Positions 17,141 through 24,574 of a stretch of 64,000 nucleotides of DNA are shown here, one piece after another. Under the pieces are notes generated by a model. The model made no database searches. It was given only the letters and a program-made list of their open reading frames with translations, and was not told the DNA's origin. A program made the position numbers and the translations under genes. Each line of letters starts with the position of its first letter. Within the stretch, counting starts at the first letter, position 1. Origin of the DNA: Phycisphaeraceae bacterium (GTDB lineage Bacteria > Planctomycetota > Phycisphaerae > Phycisphaerales > UBA1924); NCBI GenBank assembly GCA_020639135.1, contig JACKHE010000003.1, positions 62,001 to 126,000 of the forward strand. Reading direction: 5' to 3'.

Positions 17141-19488
17141 GGCGCCGCCCCCCATGCCGCGTCCCGCACCTCGGGCAGCGCCAGGTTGGCGTAGCGGAGC
17201 GCGGTGACGATGTGCGTGATGACCAGCAGCACCATCAGCAGCGCCAGCCATCGGTGGAAGTAGCGCCACGTGGACAGCAGCGCCCGGATCTCCTCGTAGT
17301 GCGTGATCTGCAGCGTCAGGCGGTACGCGCGGCGGGCGAGCACCATGACGTCGCGGACCTCGTCGGGGGCGATGTCCTCGGCGTGCGCCCGGGCGCGGAG
17401 CCGGCGCAGCGTCGCGCGGAGCCGGAACTGCCCCACGATCAGCTCCCGGATCCGCCCCGGCAGCGTGGACCGCCACCGGGCCCGGTCAACGATCTCATCG
17501 ACGCGCAGCCGCGCCTCGGCGCCGAAGCCCCGGCTGCTGCGGTCCCACTCCGCCGACATCGCGCCCAGCTTGGCGCGCAGCTCGCCCAGGTCGATCTCCC
17601 GCCCGTTGGCGGCCCTGGGGACGAAGGCGTAGAAGTAGCGCCCGACGACGCCGCTGGTGATGACGATGAACAGCGAGCAGAAGGCGAACCCGCCGGAGGT
17701 GACGCGGAACGTGAACCCGGCGTGGACGACGACGCACAGCCCCGAGAAGAGCCCCGTGAAGACGTGCGAGTTCATCCACAGGCGCATCGATCCCGGGATG
17801 AAACGCCCGAACCGGCGCGAGCGCCGGAGCAGGAACGTCAGGTTCCAGACGAACATCACGCACGCGAGGATGCCCAGCGTCAGCCCGAACGGACCGCCGG
17901 GGCGGAGCCAGTCGTACCCCTCCCGGATGCGGCGGAGCTCGAGCGGGCTGCCGTAGTACGGCGCGTGCGAGAGCACCCAGACCAGCATCGCGACGGCGCT
18001 GACCAGCAGCGCCGACACCGCGGCCAGCAGCGCCGTGCTGCGCTCGGCCACCGTCGGGGGCTCGGGGCGGTCCTCCGGGTCGAACGAGACGCCCGCGTCC
18101 CGGAGCAGGTCGAACGGGGGCTTGCCGCCGGCGAAGACGAAGACGTCGTCGTTGGGGATGACGAGCGTCTCGCCCGTCTCGTCGGAGTCGTCTCGCCGCT
18201 GGCGGAGCGTCACCTCGCCGGGCCTGATCTCGACGGGGTCGCAGCAGAAGAGGGCGTTGACCTTCCCCCTGGAGATGGCGGCGCGGACGCGCGTGTCGTT
18301 GCGCGCCTTGAGGCGGAAGAAGTCCTTCTTCCGGTAGCAGAGCGTGACGTCGTTGCCGGGCTGCTCGGAGAGGCCGATCGCCGCCTCGACAGCGCTGTCG
18401 CCGCCGCCCACGACGAGGATCCGCCGCCCCGTGTACGACTCCGCGTCCAGGAGGCTGTACGCGACCTTGGGCAGGTCCTCGCCGGGGACGCCGAGCGTGC
18501 GGGGCGTTCCCCGCCGGCCCAGCGCCAGGCAGACGGAGCGGGCGCGGAATGTCCCGGCGCTCGTCTGCGCGGTGAACACGCCGTCGTCGCCCCGGCTGAC
18601 CTTGTCGAGCCGGACGCCGGTGCGGATCGGAAGGTCGTTGGTCTCGACAGCGTCGCGCCAGAGGTCGATCAGCTCCTCCTTGACGTACTGCTGCTTGGTC
18701 ATCTCGCCGTGGATGGGCAGCCGGACCGGCTGGGACATGACGAGCTTGCGCCTCGGGTACGCCGCGACGGCGCCGCCGATCTGTTCGCTCTGCTCGATGA
18801 CCGTGAAATCCAGCCCGAGCTCCCTCGAGCGCAGCGCGCACGAGAGCCCCGCCGGCCCGAGTCCCACGATCAGCAGGTCGCTGAAGCCGCCGGCGTCGCT
18901 CCCGTTTCCGGGATGGTTGGTCGCGCGCCCGTTGCGCTGTCCGATCGAAGCGGCGACGGCGTCGGCGACCGCGGCGCCGTGCGTGACGGCGGTCTTGACC
19001 AGCGCGTACCCGCTGAGCTCTCCGGCGATGAAGAGCCCCGGCGCGCCGACGGCCTCGAGGTCCTGCTCGATCGCGGGCAGATCGCGGCGGTCGGCGAGGT
19101 CGCCCAGGGTGAGCGCGATCGCCGCGGTGGGGCACGCCTGCGCGCACAGGCCGTGCCCGACGCACCGGGCGCCGTGGACGACGACGGCCTGCCCGTGCAG
19201 CAGATCGAGCACGCCGTCCTCGGGGCAGGCGCGCACGCACGCGCCACACCCGATGCACTGCGAGAGGTCGATGTCGGGGTACTGCAGGCGCGCCTTGTGG
19301 CTGCCGCGATCGATCGCTTCGGTGCGCGCCCGGTGCGAGCGCTCGTAGTGGCGCAGCTCGATGCGCCGGCGGACCAGCAGCGCAATGACCAGGCACAATC
19401 CCGCCGCCGGGAGCCCGAGAACCAGCCACGAGGACTGCAGCGTCAGCGCGAGCATCACGGGGATGCCATCGACGCCAAACGCCGTCAT
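17137..19488 (-). CDS. Ferredoxin-flavoprotein-cytochrome b fusion, membrane oxidoreductase
   Basis: The 783-residue protein joins three redox modules. An N-terminal helix (about 18-38) is followed by an arginine-rich cytoplasmic stretch. A 2[4Fe-4S] ferredoxin domain follows (CIGCGACVRACP near 74, CVGHGLCAQACP near 103). An FAD/NAD(P)-binding domain begins near residue 200 with GLGPAGLSCA and has a second dinucleotide fold at GGGDSAVEAA; it resembles YpdA/thioredoxin-reductase-like proteins but has no CxxC disulfide. The last 290 residues hold about five helices with two histidine pairs, each 14 residues apart (SHVFTGLFSGLCVVVH and FHRWLALLMVLLVITH), as in di-heme cytochrome b or ferric-reductase-type domains. 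It would pass electrons from NAD(P)H or ferredoxin to membrane heme. The start is uncertain; an upstream ATG at 19596 is possible. Confidence 0.85.
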   Translation of the reverse strand: MTAFGVDGIPVMLALTLQSSWLVLGLPAAGLCLVIALLVRRRIELRHYERSHRARTEAIDRGSHKARLQYPDIDLSQCIGCGACVRACPEDGVLDLLHGQAVVVHGARCVGHGLCAQACPTAAIALTLGDLADRRDLPAIEQDLEAVGAPGLFIAGELSGYALVKTAVTHGAAVADAVAASIGQRNGRATNHPGNGSDAGGFSDLLIVGLGPAGLSCALRSRELGLDFTVIEQSEQIGGAVAAYPRRKLVMSQPVRLPIHGEMTKQQYVKEELIDLWRDAVETNDLPIRTGVRLDKVSRGDDGVFTAQTSAGTFRARSVCLALGRRGTPRTLGVPGEDLPKVAYSLLDAESYTGRRILVVGGGDSAVEAAIGLSEQPGNDVTLCYRKKDFFRLKARNDTRVRAAISRGKVNALFCCDPVEIRPGEVTLRQRRDDSDETGETLVIPNDDVFVFAGGKPPFDLLRDAGVSFDPEDRPEPPTVAERSTALLAAVSALLVSAVAMLVWVLSHAPYYGSPLELRRIREGYDWLRPGGPFGLTLGILACVMFVWNLTFLLRRSRRFGRFIPGSMRLWMNSHVFTGLFSGLCVVVHAGFTFRVTSGGFAFCSLFIVITSGVVGRYFYAFVPRAANGREIDLGELRAKLGAMSAEWDRSSRGFGAEARLRVDEIVDRARWRSTLPGRIRELIVGQFRLRATLRRLRARAHAEDIAPDEVRDVMVLARRAYRLTLQITHYEEIRALLSTWRYFHRWLALLMVLLVITHIVTALRYANLALPEVRDAAWGAAP

Positions 19489-19810
19489 ATTCACGAATCC
19501 GGTTGCCCCCACAATCTGCGATTCCCGCTGTGCCGAATCCGCGTGCTCTGACGAGTGCGCGCGGGCAATCGGCGTCCACGATGTAGAGAATGACATCTTT
19601 ATCGTGCAGCAGTTCCGTTCCGGTGATGAAAGAGGAGGATTAATTTCTGCGCCGGCGCACCGACGAAAATTTGGCGCAGCGAGCGCCGCGCAACTCCGGA
19701 TTATCCGTGTTGCGCCGTCGCCGTTGCCAACTCTCTGACGCGCCGGGCGCATGCAAAAACCGGTCGGCGCACCCGGTCCCTGAGTTCATGCGTGATGTTC
19801 CGGCATGACA
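19489..19810. other. Upstream region of the cytochrome operon
   Basis: About 320 bases precede the likely start of the electron-transfer operon. If the ATG at 19596 is used, part of this is coding. No convincing -35/-10 pair, ribosome-binding site or known operator was found on the minus strand. It is more AT-rich than the flanking genes around 19585-19680, consistent with a promoter region. Confidence 0.3.
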
Positions 19811-19840
19811 GCAAGGGTGACACGAGCGTGTCACCCTTGC
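19811..19840. repeat. GTGACA palindrome, locus 1
   Basis: A perfect inverted repeat with 14-base arms (19811-19824 and 19827-19840) has the core AAGGGTGACACG and a 2-base centre. It lies just after the HAF-repeat gene stop and upstream of the cytochrome operon. No T-run follows on either strand, so a simple terminator is not certain. The same core recurs near 38491 and 40244. Confidence 0.7.
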
Positions 19841-19893
19841 GGCGGTATCACTGAGAGTCGGATCCCGATCGGTTGGTTGATCGATCGGCGTCG

Positions 19894-21090
19894 TTACGGC
19901 GCCATCGTCCCGAACGCGGCCAGCAGCAGGCCCAGGTCCGCCGTGTCCACGACGCCGTCACCGTTGATGTCGGCGGTGGGGTCGCTCGACCCGAAGAGCA
20001 TGATCAGGATGCCCAGGTCGGCGGTGTCCACGACGCCGTCGTTGTTGAGGTCGGCGGCGAGGGTCATCGTCATCGGCGTGAGCAGGAACGAGCGGGGTAG
20101 GCCGAAGTGCGCGCCGGAGCCGATGATCTGCCCGGAGTCGTTGACGCCCGTGGCGCGGTCGAGGCGCCAGCTCGCGGCGGGGCTGACGAGTCCGTTGAGA
20201 TCCTGCATCGCGCCGCCGTCGATGACGAACGCCCGCGAGTCGGAGGTCCCCACGATGACCCCCGACCCGTTGATGTCGTAGGCGTAGCTCGACCCGCCGC
20301 CGAGCTCGCCCAGGTCGGACATCGGCATGGCCGAGCCGTCGGGGTTGAGCTGGGCGAGGAAGGCGTGGGGCTGCCCGGCGCCGTTGACGGCGTAGCCGAC
20401 AACCTGCGCCGACTCGTTGATCGCTCTCGCCTGCGAAACGGCGCCGCCGAGCGTGCCCAGGTCGTGCATGACGCCGGACTGGAAGCTGAAGGCGTGGAGA
20501 TTGCCGCTGGGCGTGGAGGCCCAGCCGACGATGACGTTGTTGTCGTTGATGTCGTCGGCGTGGCTGTTCTCGCCGCCGAGCGTGCCCAGGGGCGAGACGA
20601 TCCCGCCCTGCCAGATGACGCCGTTGCGGACGGCGCTGAGCGGTGAGGTCTGCTGCGACCCGACGGCGACGCCGGCGCTGTTGATCGCCGTGGGTGTGAA
20701 GCTCCCGATCATGCTGGGCATGCCGCCGACCCACTGCACGGCGGTGGGCTGCGTCGTGCCGAGCGTGTAGGAGACGCCGACGATCGTCCCGGCCTCGTTC
20801 ATCGCCATCGCGGCGCTGTGGTCGTCGCCGGGCAGCGGCATGAGCGAGACCGGGGCGCCGTTCCAGATCGTGGCGTGCAGGAAGCGCTGGCCGTCCATGA
20901 CGACGGAGTACCCGGCGACGGCGCCGGTTTCTGTGCAGTCGAGCGCGACGCTCCCGGGCGCCGTCGCCGTGGTGGGTCCTCCGATCGGGCCAAGATCAGT
21001 CACGGAATACTGGATGTCCGCCTGGGCGGTCCCGGCGAGCAGGGCCGTCGCCAGGGCCGGGGCGTAGATGTTTTTGGTGCGGTTGCGCAT
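19894..21090 (-). CDS. Secreted HAF-repeat protein with dockerin-like tail
   Basis: The 398-residue product has a signal peptide (ALATALLAGTAQA|D), then repeated units of the HAF type: GTLGGxxSxAxxIN(D/E)xxxVVG followed by HAFxxxxG, which presumably form a beta-propeller-like body. The C terminus has two calcium-loop repeats (ADLNNDGVVDTADLGILI and ADINGDGVVDTADLGLLL). It starts 31 bases after the seven-heme cytochrome gene and may be co-transcribed with it. Function unknown; the dockerin-like tail suggests attachment to a surface partner or calcium-dependent stability. Confidence 0.8.
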   Translation of the reverse strand: MRNRTKNIYAPALATALLAGTAQADIQYSVTDLGPIGGPTTATAPGSVALDCTETGAVAGYSVVMDGQRFLHATIWNGAPVSLMPLPGDDHSAAMAMNEAGTIVGVSYTLGTTQPTAVQWVGGMPSMIGSFTPTAINSAGVAVGSQQTSPLSAVRNGVIWQGGIVSPLGTLGGENSHADDINDNNVIVGWASTPSGNLHAFSFQSGVMHDLGTLGGAVSQARAINESAQVVGYAVNGAGQPHAFLAQLNPDGSAMPMSDLGELGGGSSYAYDINGSGVIVGTSDSRAFVIDGGAMQDLNGLVSPAASWRLDRATGVNDSGQIIGSGAHFGLPRSFLLTPMTMTLAADLNNDGVVDTADLGILIMLFGSSDPTADINGDGVVDTADLGLLLAAFGTMAP

Positions 21091-21121
21091 GGTCGTGTTC
21101 TCTCTTTCGCTCGCGGCGGGG

Positions 21122-22342
21122 TCAGTCTTCACGTCGGTGGGGGAAGGGGTCGCTTGGCATCTGCGTGTGGCACGTCGTGCACTCGCTGATGATGCCGGGG
21201 TGACCCTGGAGGCGCGTCGCCTGCACGTTGTCGGCGACGGTCGCGGCCTGCGCCCAGGCGTGGGGGCTGCCGTGGCACACGAAGCAGTACACCCCGCCGT
21301 GCCCGCGCGAATCCTTATAAAGCTTGCCCGGCTCCTCGAACTCGAAGCCCGGCTCATTGTGACACTCCGAGCACCTGGGCAGGTCCACCCACGGGTTGCG
21401 GGCGGGGTTGCCCAGGTCGGTCATCTCGCCGTGGCACTCGTTGCACGTGACGCCGGCGACGAAGTGGTTGCCGCGCTGGCACTGCGTGCGGATGCCCGGG
21501 TGGCAGGCGTAGCACTCGTTGTCGAGGTTGAGCGTGGCGATGCGGTCGGCGTGCGAGTTGTGCATCGCGTGGCTGAAGGACGAGATCCCGGGCTGACCCG
21601 GCGCGCCGAGCGCGTTGTCCGAGTGGCACTCGGCGCAGAGCACCGGCGCCGTCGCCTCGATGTTCGTGCCGTGGAGCTTGTCGTGCTTCTGGAGGATGTC
21701 GCGCCCGACGGAGATCCCCTCGGTGCGGTGGCAGAGGTGGCAGGTCAGCTCGACGGAGACCGGCGTGACGCTCGCGGTGGCGACGTTGCCCGCGGCGCCG
21801 GTCGCGGTGATGTTGCCCAGCGCGTACGGGTTCATCAGACCCGTGTCCTCGAAAGGCGTGACGGGAACACCCAGGATCTCCCAGTATTTCGTCCCCGGGA
21901 CCTGCTCCATCTGACCGCTGAGCCCGGCGCCGAAGAGCCCGACGTCCGGCGTCAGCTGCACGCCGAAGAGCCCGGCGCTCTGCTGCCAGAAGTTCGTGCG
22001 GTCCGCGGCGACGGTGTTCGAGGGGACCTCAAAGCGGATGTTGAGGTTCTCGGTGATGGGCTCGGGCGAACCGCCACGCTGCAGGACGAAGGCCCGCATG
22101 GTGTTGAACGGCGGGAGGATCAGCAGGTCCTCGTAGTCGTCGTTCATGCAGTGCATGCCCAGGTCGTTGTAGGCGAACATGACCAGCGAGCCGGGGCCCC
22201 GGTCGGTGGCGCTGTCGTCCGAGTCGCCCGATGCGACGACGCCGATCGCAGCAATGGGCACGAGCGCCAGCATCGAGAGCAGGGCCCGCCGGGACCTGGG
22301 TTTCGGGTGATCCGCGCGGGACGCGCGATTGGTGGTAGCCAT
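21122..22342 (-). CDS. Seven-heme c-type cytochrome
   Basis: The 406-residue product has seven CxxCH motifs between about residues 200 and 395 (CHLCH, CAECH, CYACH, CNECH, CSECH, CFVCH, CTTCH). A hydrophobic segment at about 19-38 (ALLSMLALVPIAAIGVVAS) is an export signal or membrane anchor. The heme-free first half contains FAYNDLGMHCMNDDYED, a segment I associate with other exported multiheme proteins but cannot assign to a named family. AGAGGAA precedes the ATG. It lies 1.6 kb upstream of the four-gene cytochrome operon on the same strand, separated from it by the HAF-repeat gene, and may feed or drain the same pathway. Confidence 0.85.
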   Translation of the reverse strand: MATTNRASRADHPKPRSRRALLSMLALVPIAAIGVVASGDSDDSATDRGPGSLVMFAYNDLGMHCMNDDYEDLLILPPFNTMRAFVLQRGGSPEPITENLNIRFEVPSNTVAADRTNFWQQSAGLFGVQLTPDVGLFGAGLSGQMEQVPGTKYWEILGVPVTPFEDTGLMNPYALGNITATGAAGNVATASVTPVSVELTCHLCHRTEGISVGRDILQKHDKLHGTNIEATAPVLCAECHSDNALGAPGQPGISSFSHAMHNSHADRIATLNLDNECYACHPGIRTQCQRGNHFVAGVTCNECHGEMTDLGNPARNPWVDLPRCSECHNEPGFEFEEPGKLYKDSRGHGGVYCFVCHGSPHAWAQAATVADNVQATRLQGHPGIISECTTCHTQMPSDPFPHRRED

Positions 22343-22543
22343 CGGTTCCTCTCCGGTCCGGTGTCCCCGCCAGGCCCCGATGTCGTCATCGGGATCCGGA
22401 GCGGGTCAAACTTCACGGGGGGCCGATGCCCCCCGCCTCGGGTCCGATGCAAAGGAGGCGCCAGAGTCCGGAATCGGCCCTGCAGGCGCCACGACGGCGG
22501 TGATTCCGGGGGAACGACGGAAAAAATCGTCGATCGACGAAAA

Positions 22544-22573
22544 CGCCGAGCCCCCTGGTTGAGGGGCCCGGCG
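22544..22573 (-). terminator. Terminator after the beta-helix gene
   Basis: A GC-rich hairpin (CGCCG pairing with CGGCG, plus an inner GCCCC/GGGGC stem with one mismatch and a bulge) is followed on the minus strand by GCGTTTTCG. It lies 33 bases after the stop of the gene ending at 22606. Confidence 0.6.
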
Positions 22574-22605
22574 TCCCGGAGCGGTCGAAGTTCTGGCGGA
22601 GAAAC

Positions 22606-24414
22606 TCAGCCGGCCGTGCCGAACGCTGCGAGCAGGGCCCCGAGGTCGGCCGTGTCCACGACGCCGTCGCTGTTCAGATCGGCGATGGGTTCGGCGGTCC
22701 CGAACATGCCGACCATCATGCCCAGGTCGGCGGTATCGACGATCCCGTCGCCGTTGAGATCGGCGCTCTTGCCGCTCTCGCCGAGGGTCATGGCGGCGCA
22801 GAACGAGAACTCCGAGGTCTCACCGGTTGGCTCGAGCGTCGCGGTGGCGGTGATGACCCAGCCCTCGGCGACGACCGCCGGGATGTTCACGTCGAAGGAC
22901 GCGTCGCCCTGCGAGTCCGTCGTCACATCCGCCGTGCCGAGATAGACCTGCCCCTGGCCGAAGCCGGAGTCATCGCAGGCCGGCGAGGCGAAGAACTCGA
23001 GCGTGAAGTCGTCGAGCGACGAGGAGTGCAGCGTCCCGATGACATTGAGCAGGGCGCCGTTGAGCGTCGCCGACTCGAGGTCGGGGAAGTTCTGGACGCC
23101 GTTGCCGCCGGTGTCGGCGTCGAAGGCATCATTGGGCGAGACGCCGAAGCCGAAGCTGCTCGGGACCAGGTCGATGCCGATCCCGTTGTTGTCGTGGATC
23201 GCGTTGCCGGAGATGCGCACCGGCAGCGCATCGTCCCCGACCGTGACGCCGTTGAACAGATGGCCTGCGATGGTGTTGCCCTCGCCCGGGAGCTGCCCGC
23301 CGATGGTGACGCCGACCACCGAGGAGGGGTTGGTGACCGGCGTCCCGACATCGACGCCGTACACACTGCCGAGCAACGGATCGCCGTTGGCGTCGAGGCC
23401 GATGGTGTTGCCAACGATGTCGATGTTCGTGCCGGCGCCGCTGACAAGGACGCCCCAGCCGAAGAGCAGACCCGCGGCGTGTGGGCCCGTGCCGTGGCCG
23501 AGGATGCCGGCGATCAGGTTGTCGCGGATGACGACGTCGTGGTTCTCGTGCTCGAACCCGACGCCGACGGTGGAGGCAAGGTTGCCCTGCGCCAGGCCGT
23601 CGGGCGTGACGCCGATCCAGTTGTTCTCGACGATCGTGCCCTGGGTGTCGAAGAGCTGCACCGTCGTGCCGCTGGGGAAGCCCTCGCCGTCCCACGTGCC
23701 GTAGCCGGTGATGTAGTTCCGCTCCTCGAGGGTCGGCCCGCCGATCCTGGTGTTGGTGATGGGTCCGGTCCCGAACTCGCTGATGAACCCGAGGACACGG
23801 ACGCGCTGGCAGGTGTTGCCGACGACGACGTTGTCGTTGGAGCGGTCGATCTTGATCGTGCTGGCGATGTTGTTGTTGCGGACGAGACTGCCCGAGCCCC
23901 CGAACAGGGAGATGCTCGACAGCCCCGTGATGTTCTCGATCAGGCAGTTCGATCCGGTGACGTTCAACGGCACGCTGTCGAAGCCGGTCACCGTGCTGCC
24001 GTCGCCGAGCACGTACATCGACGCCCAGATGACGACCTCGCAGCCGTCGGGGTTGGTGTCGCCGGTGGACGCGGTCTGCGTCGTCCCGTCGAGGATCACC
24101 GGCTCGAAGACCCGGAAGACGGTCGGATGCAGCACCAGCCGGCCCGGGTAGAGCCACTGGAACTCCCACTCCGCCTGCGGCACATCGAAGGCGATGGTCT
24201 GGACGCCCGGCGTGTTGTCCGACGCGATCCCCGCTTCCAGGAGCGAGACCTTGCCGTCGGGGCCCGGCAGGTCGGCCACGGTGCGCGCTCCGGTGAAGTC
24301 GGTGACGAGGGACGAGGTGTCCACCGTGATGGTCTGCGCCGGGGCCTGAGCGGCGAACGCGCCGGCGACACCGAGGACGGTGAGCATGCGGAAGAAAGTT
24401 CGGGGTGAGTTCAT
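22606..24414 (-). CDS. Secreted parallel beta-helix protein with dockerin-like tail
   Basis: The 602-residue product has a signal peptide ending near AAQAPAQ. A long right-handed beta-helix region has typical coils such as GSLVRNNNIASTIKI, GTIVENNWIGVTPDG and VVIRDNLIAG. A beta-sandwich segment follows, and two calcium-loop repeats (SADLNGDGIVDTADLGMM, ADLNSDGVVDTADLGALL) close the protein. The pectate-lyase/NosD-type fold often binds or cleaves polysaccharide, but no catalytic triad is evident. A GGGAG site precedes the ATG at 24414. Probably a secreted or surface protein. Confidence 0.8.
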   Translation of the reverse strand: MNSPRTFFRMLTVLGVAGAFAAQAPAQTITVDTSSLVTDFTGARTVADLPGPDGKVSLLEAGIASDNTPGVQTIAFDVPQAEWEFQWLYPGRLVLHPTVFRVFEPVILDGTTQTASTGDTNPDGCEVVIWASMYVLGDGSTVTGFDSVPLNVTGSNCLIENITGLSSISLFGGSGSLVRNNNIASTIKIDRSNDNVVVGNTCQRVRVLGFISEFGTGPITNTRIGGPTLEERNYITGYGTWDGEGFPSGTTVQLFDTQGTIVENNWIGVTPDGLAQGNLASTVGVGFEHENHDVVIRDNLIAGILGHGTGPHAAGLLFGWGVLVSGAGTNIDIVGNTIGLDANGDPLLGSVYGVDVGTPVTNPSSVVGVTIGGQLPGEGNTIAGHLFNGVTVGDDALPVRISGNAIHDNNGIGIDLVPSSFGFGVSPNDAFDADTGGNGVQNFPDLESATLNGALLNVIGTLHSSSLDDFTLEFFASPACDDSGFGQGQVYLGTADVTTDSQGDASFDVNIPAVVAEGWVITATATLEPTGETSEFSFCAAMTLGESGKSADLNGDGIVDTADLGMMVGMFGTAEPIADLNSDGVVDTADLGALLAAFGTAG

Positions 24415-24574
24415 GAGTCGAATCTCCCTTCTGGACGGTTTGGGGGAAGGCAGGGTTTTCGCTCGGCGGGAGCGAGCCAGTATAAAGGATGATGTTGTCT
24501 CAATATCGATGCCATGCAGGAACTCAGATGTTTTTCGAAGAAATGTTGTGTTGAAAATATCCGGCGAACAGGGA

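Noticed and set aside
17212..19551. Plus-strand frame of 779 codons opposite the ferredoxin-flavoprotein fusion
   Set aside because: It is a composition artefact of high GC. The minus strand encodes recognisable redox motifs.
19586..19600. Fur-like sequence upstream of the cytochrome operon
   Set aside because: Only one half matches the consensus; the other half fails, unlike the feoAB site.
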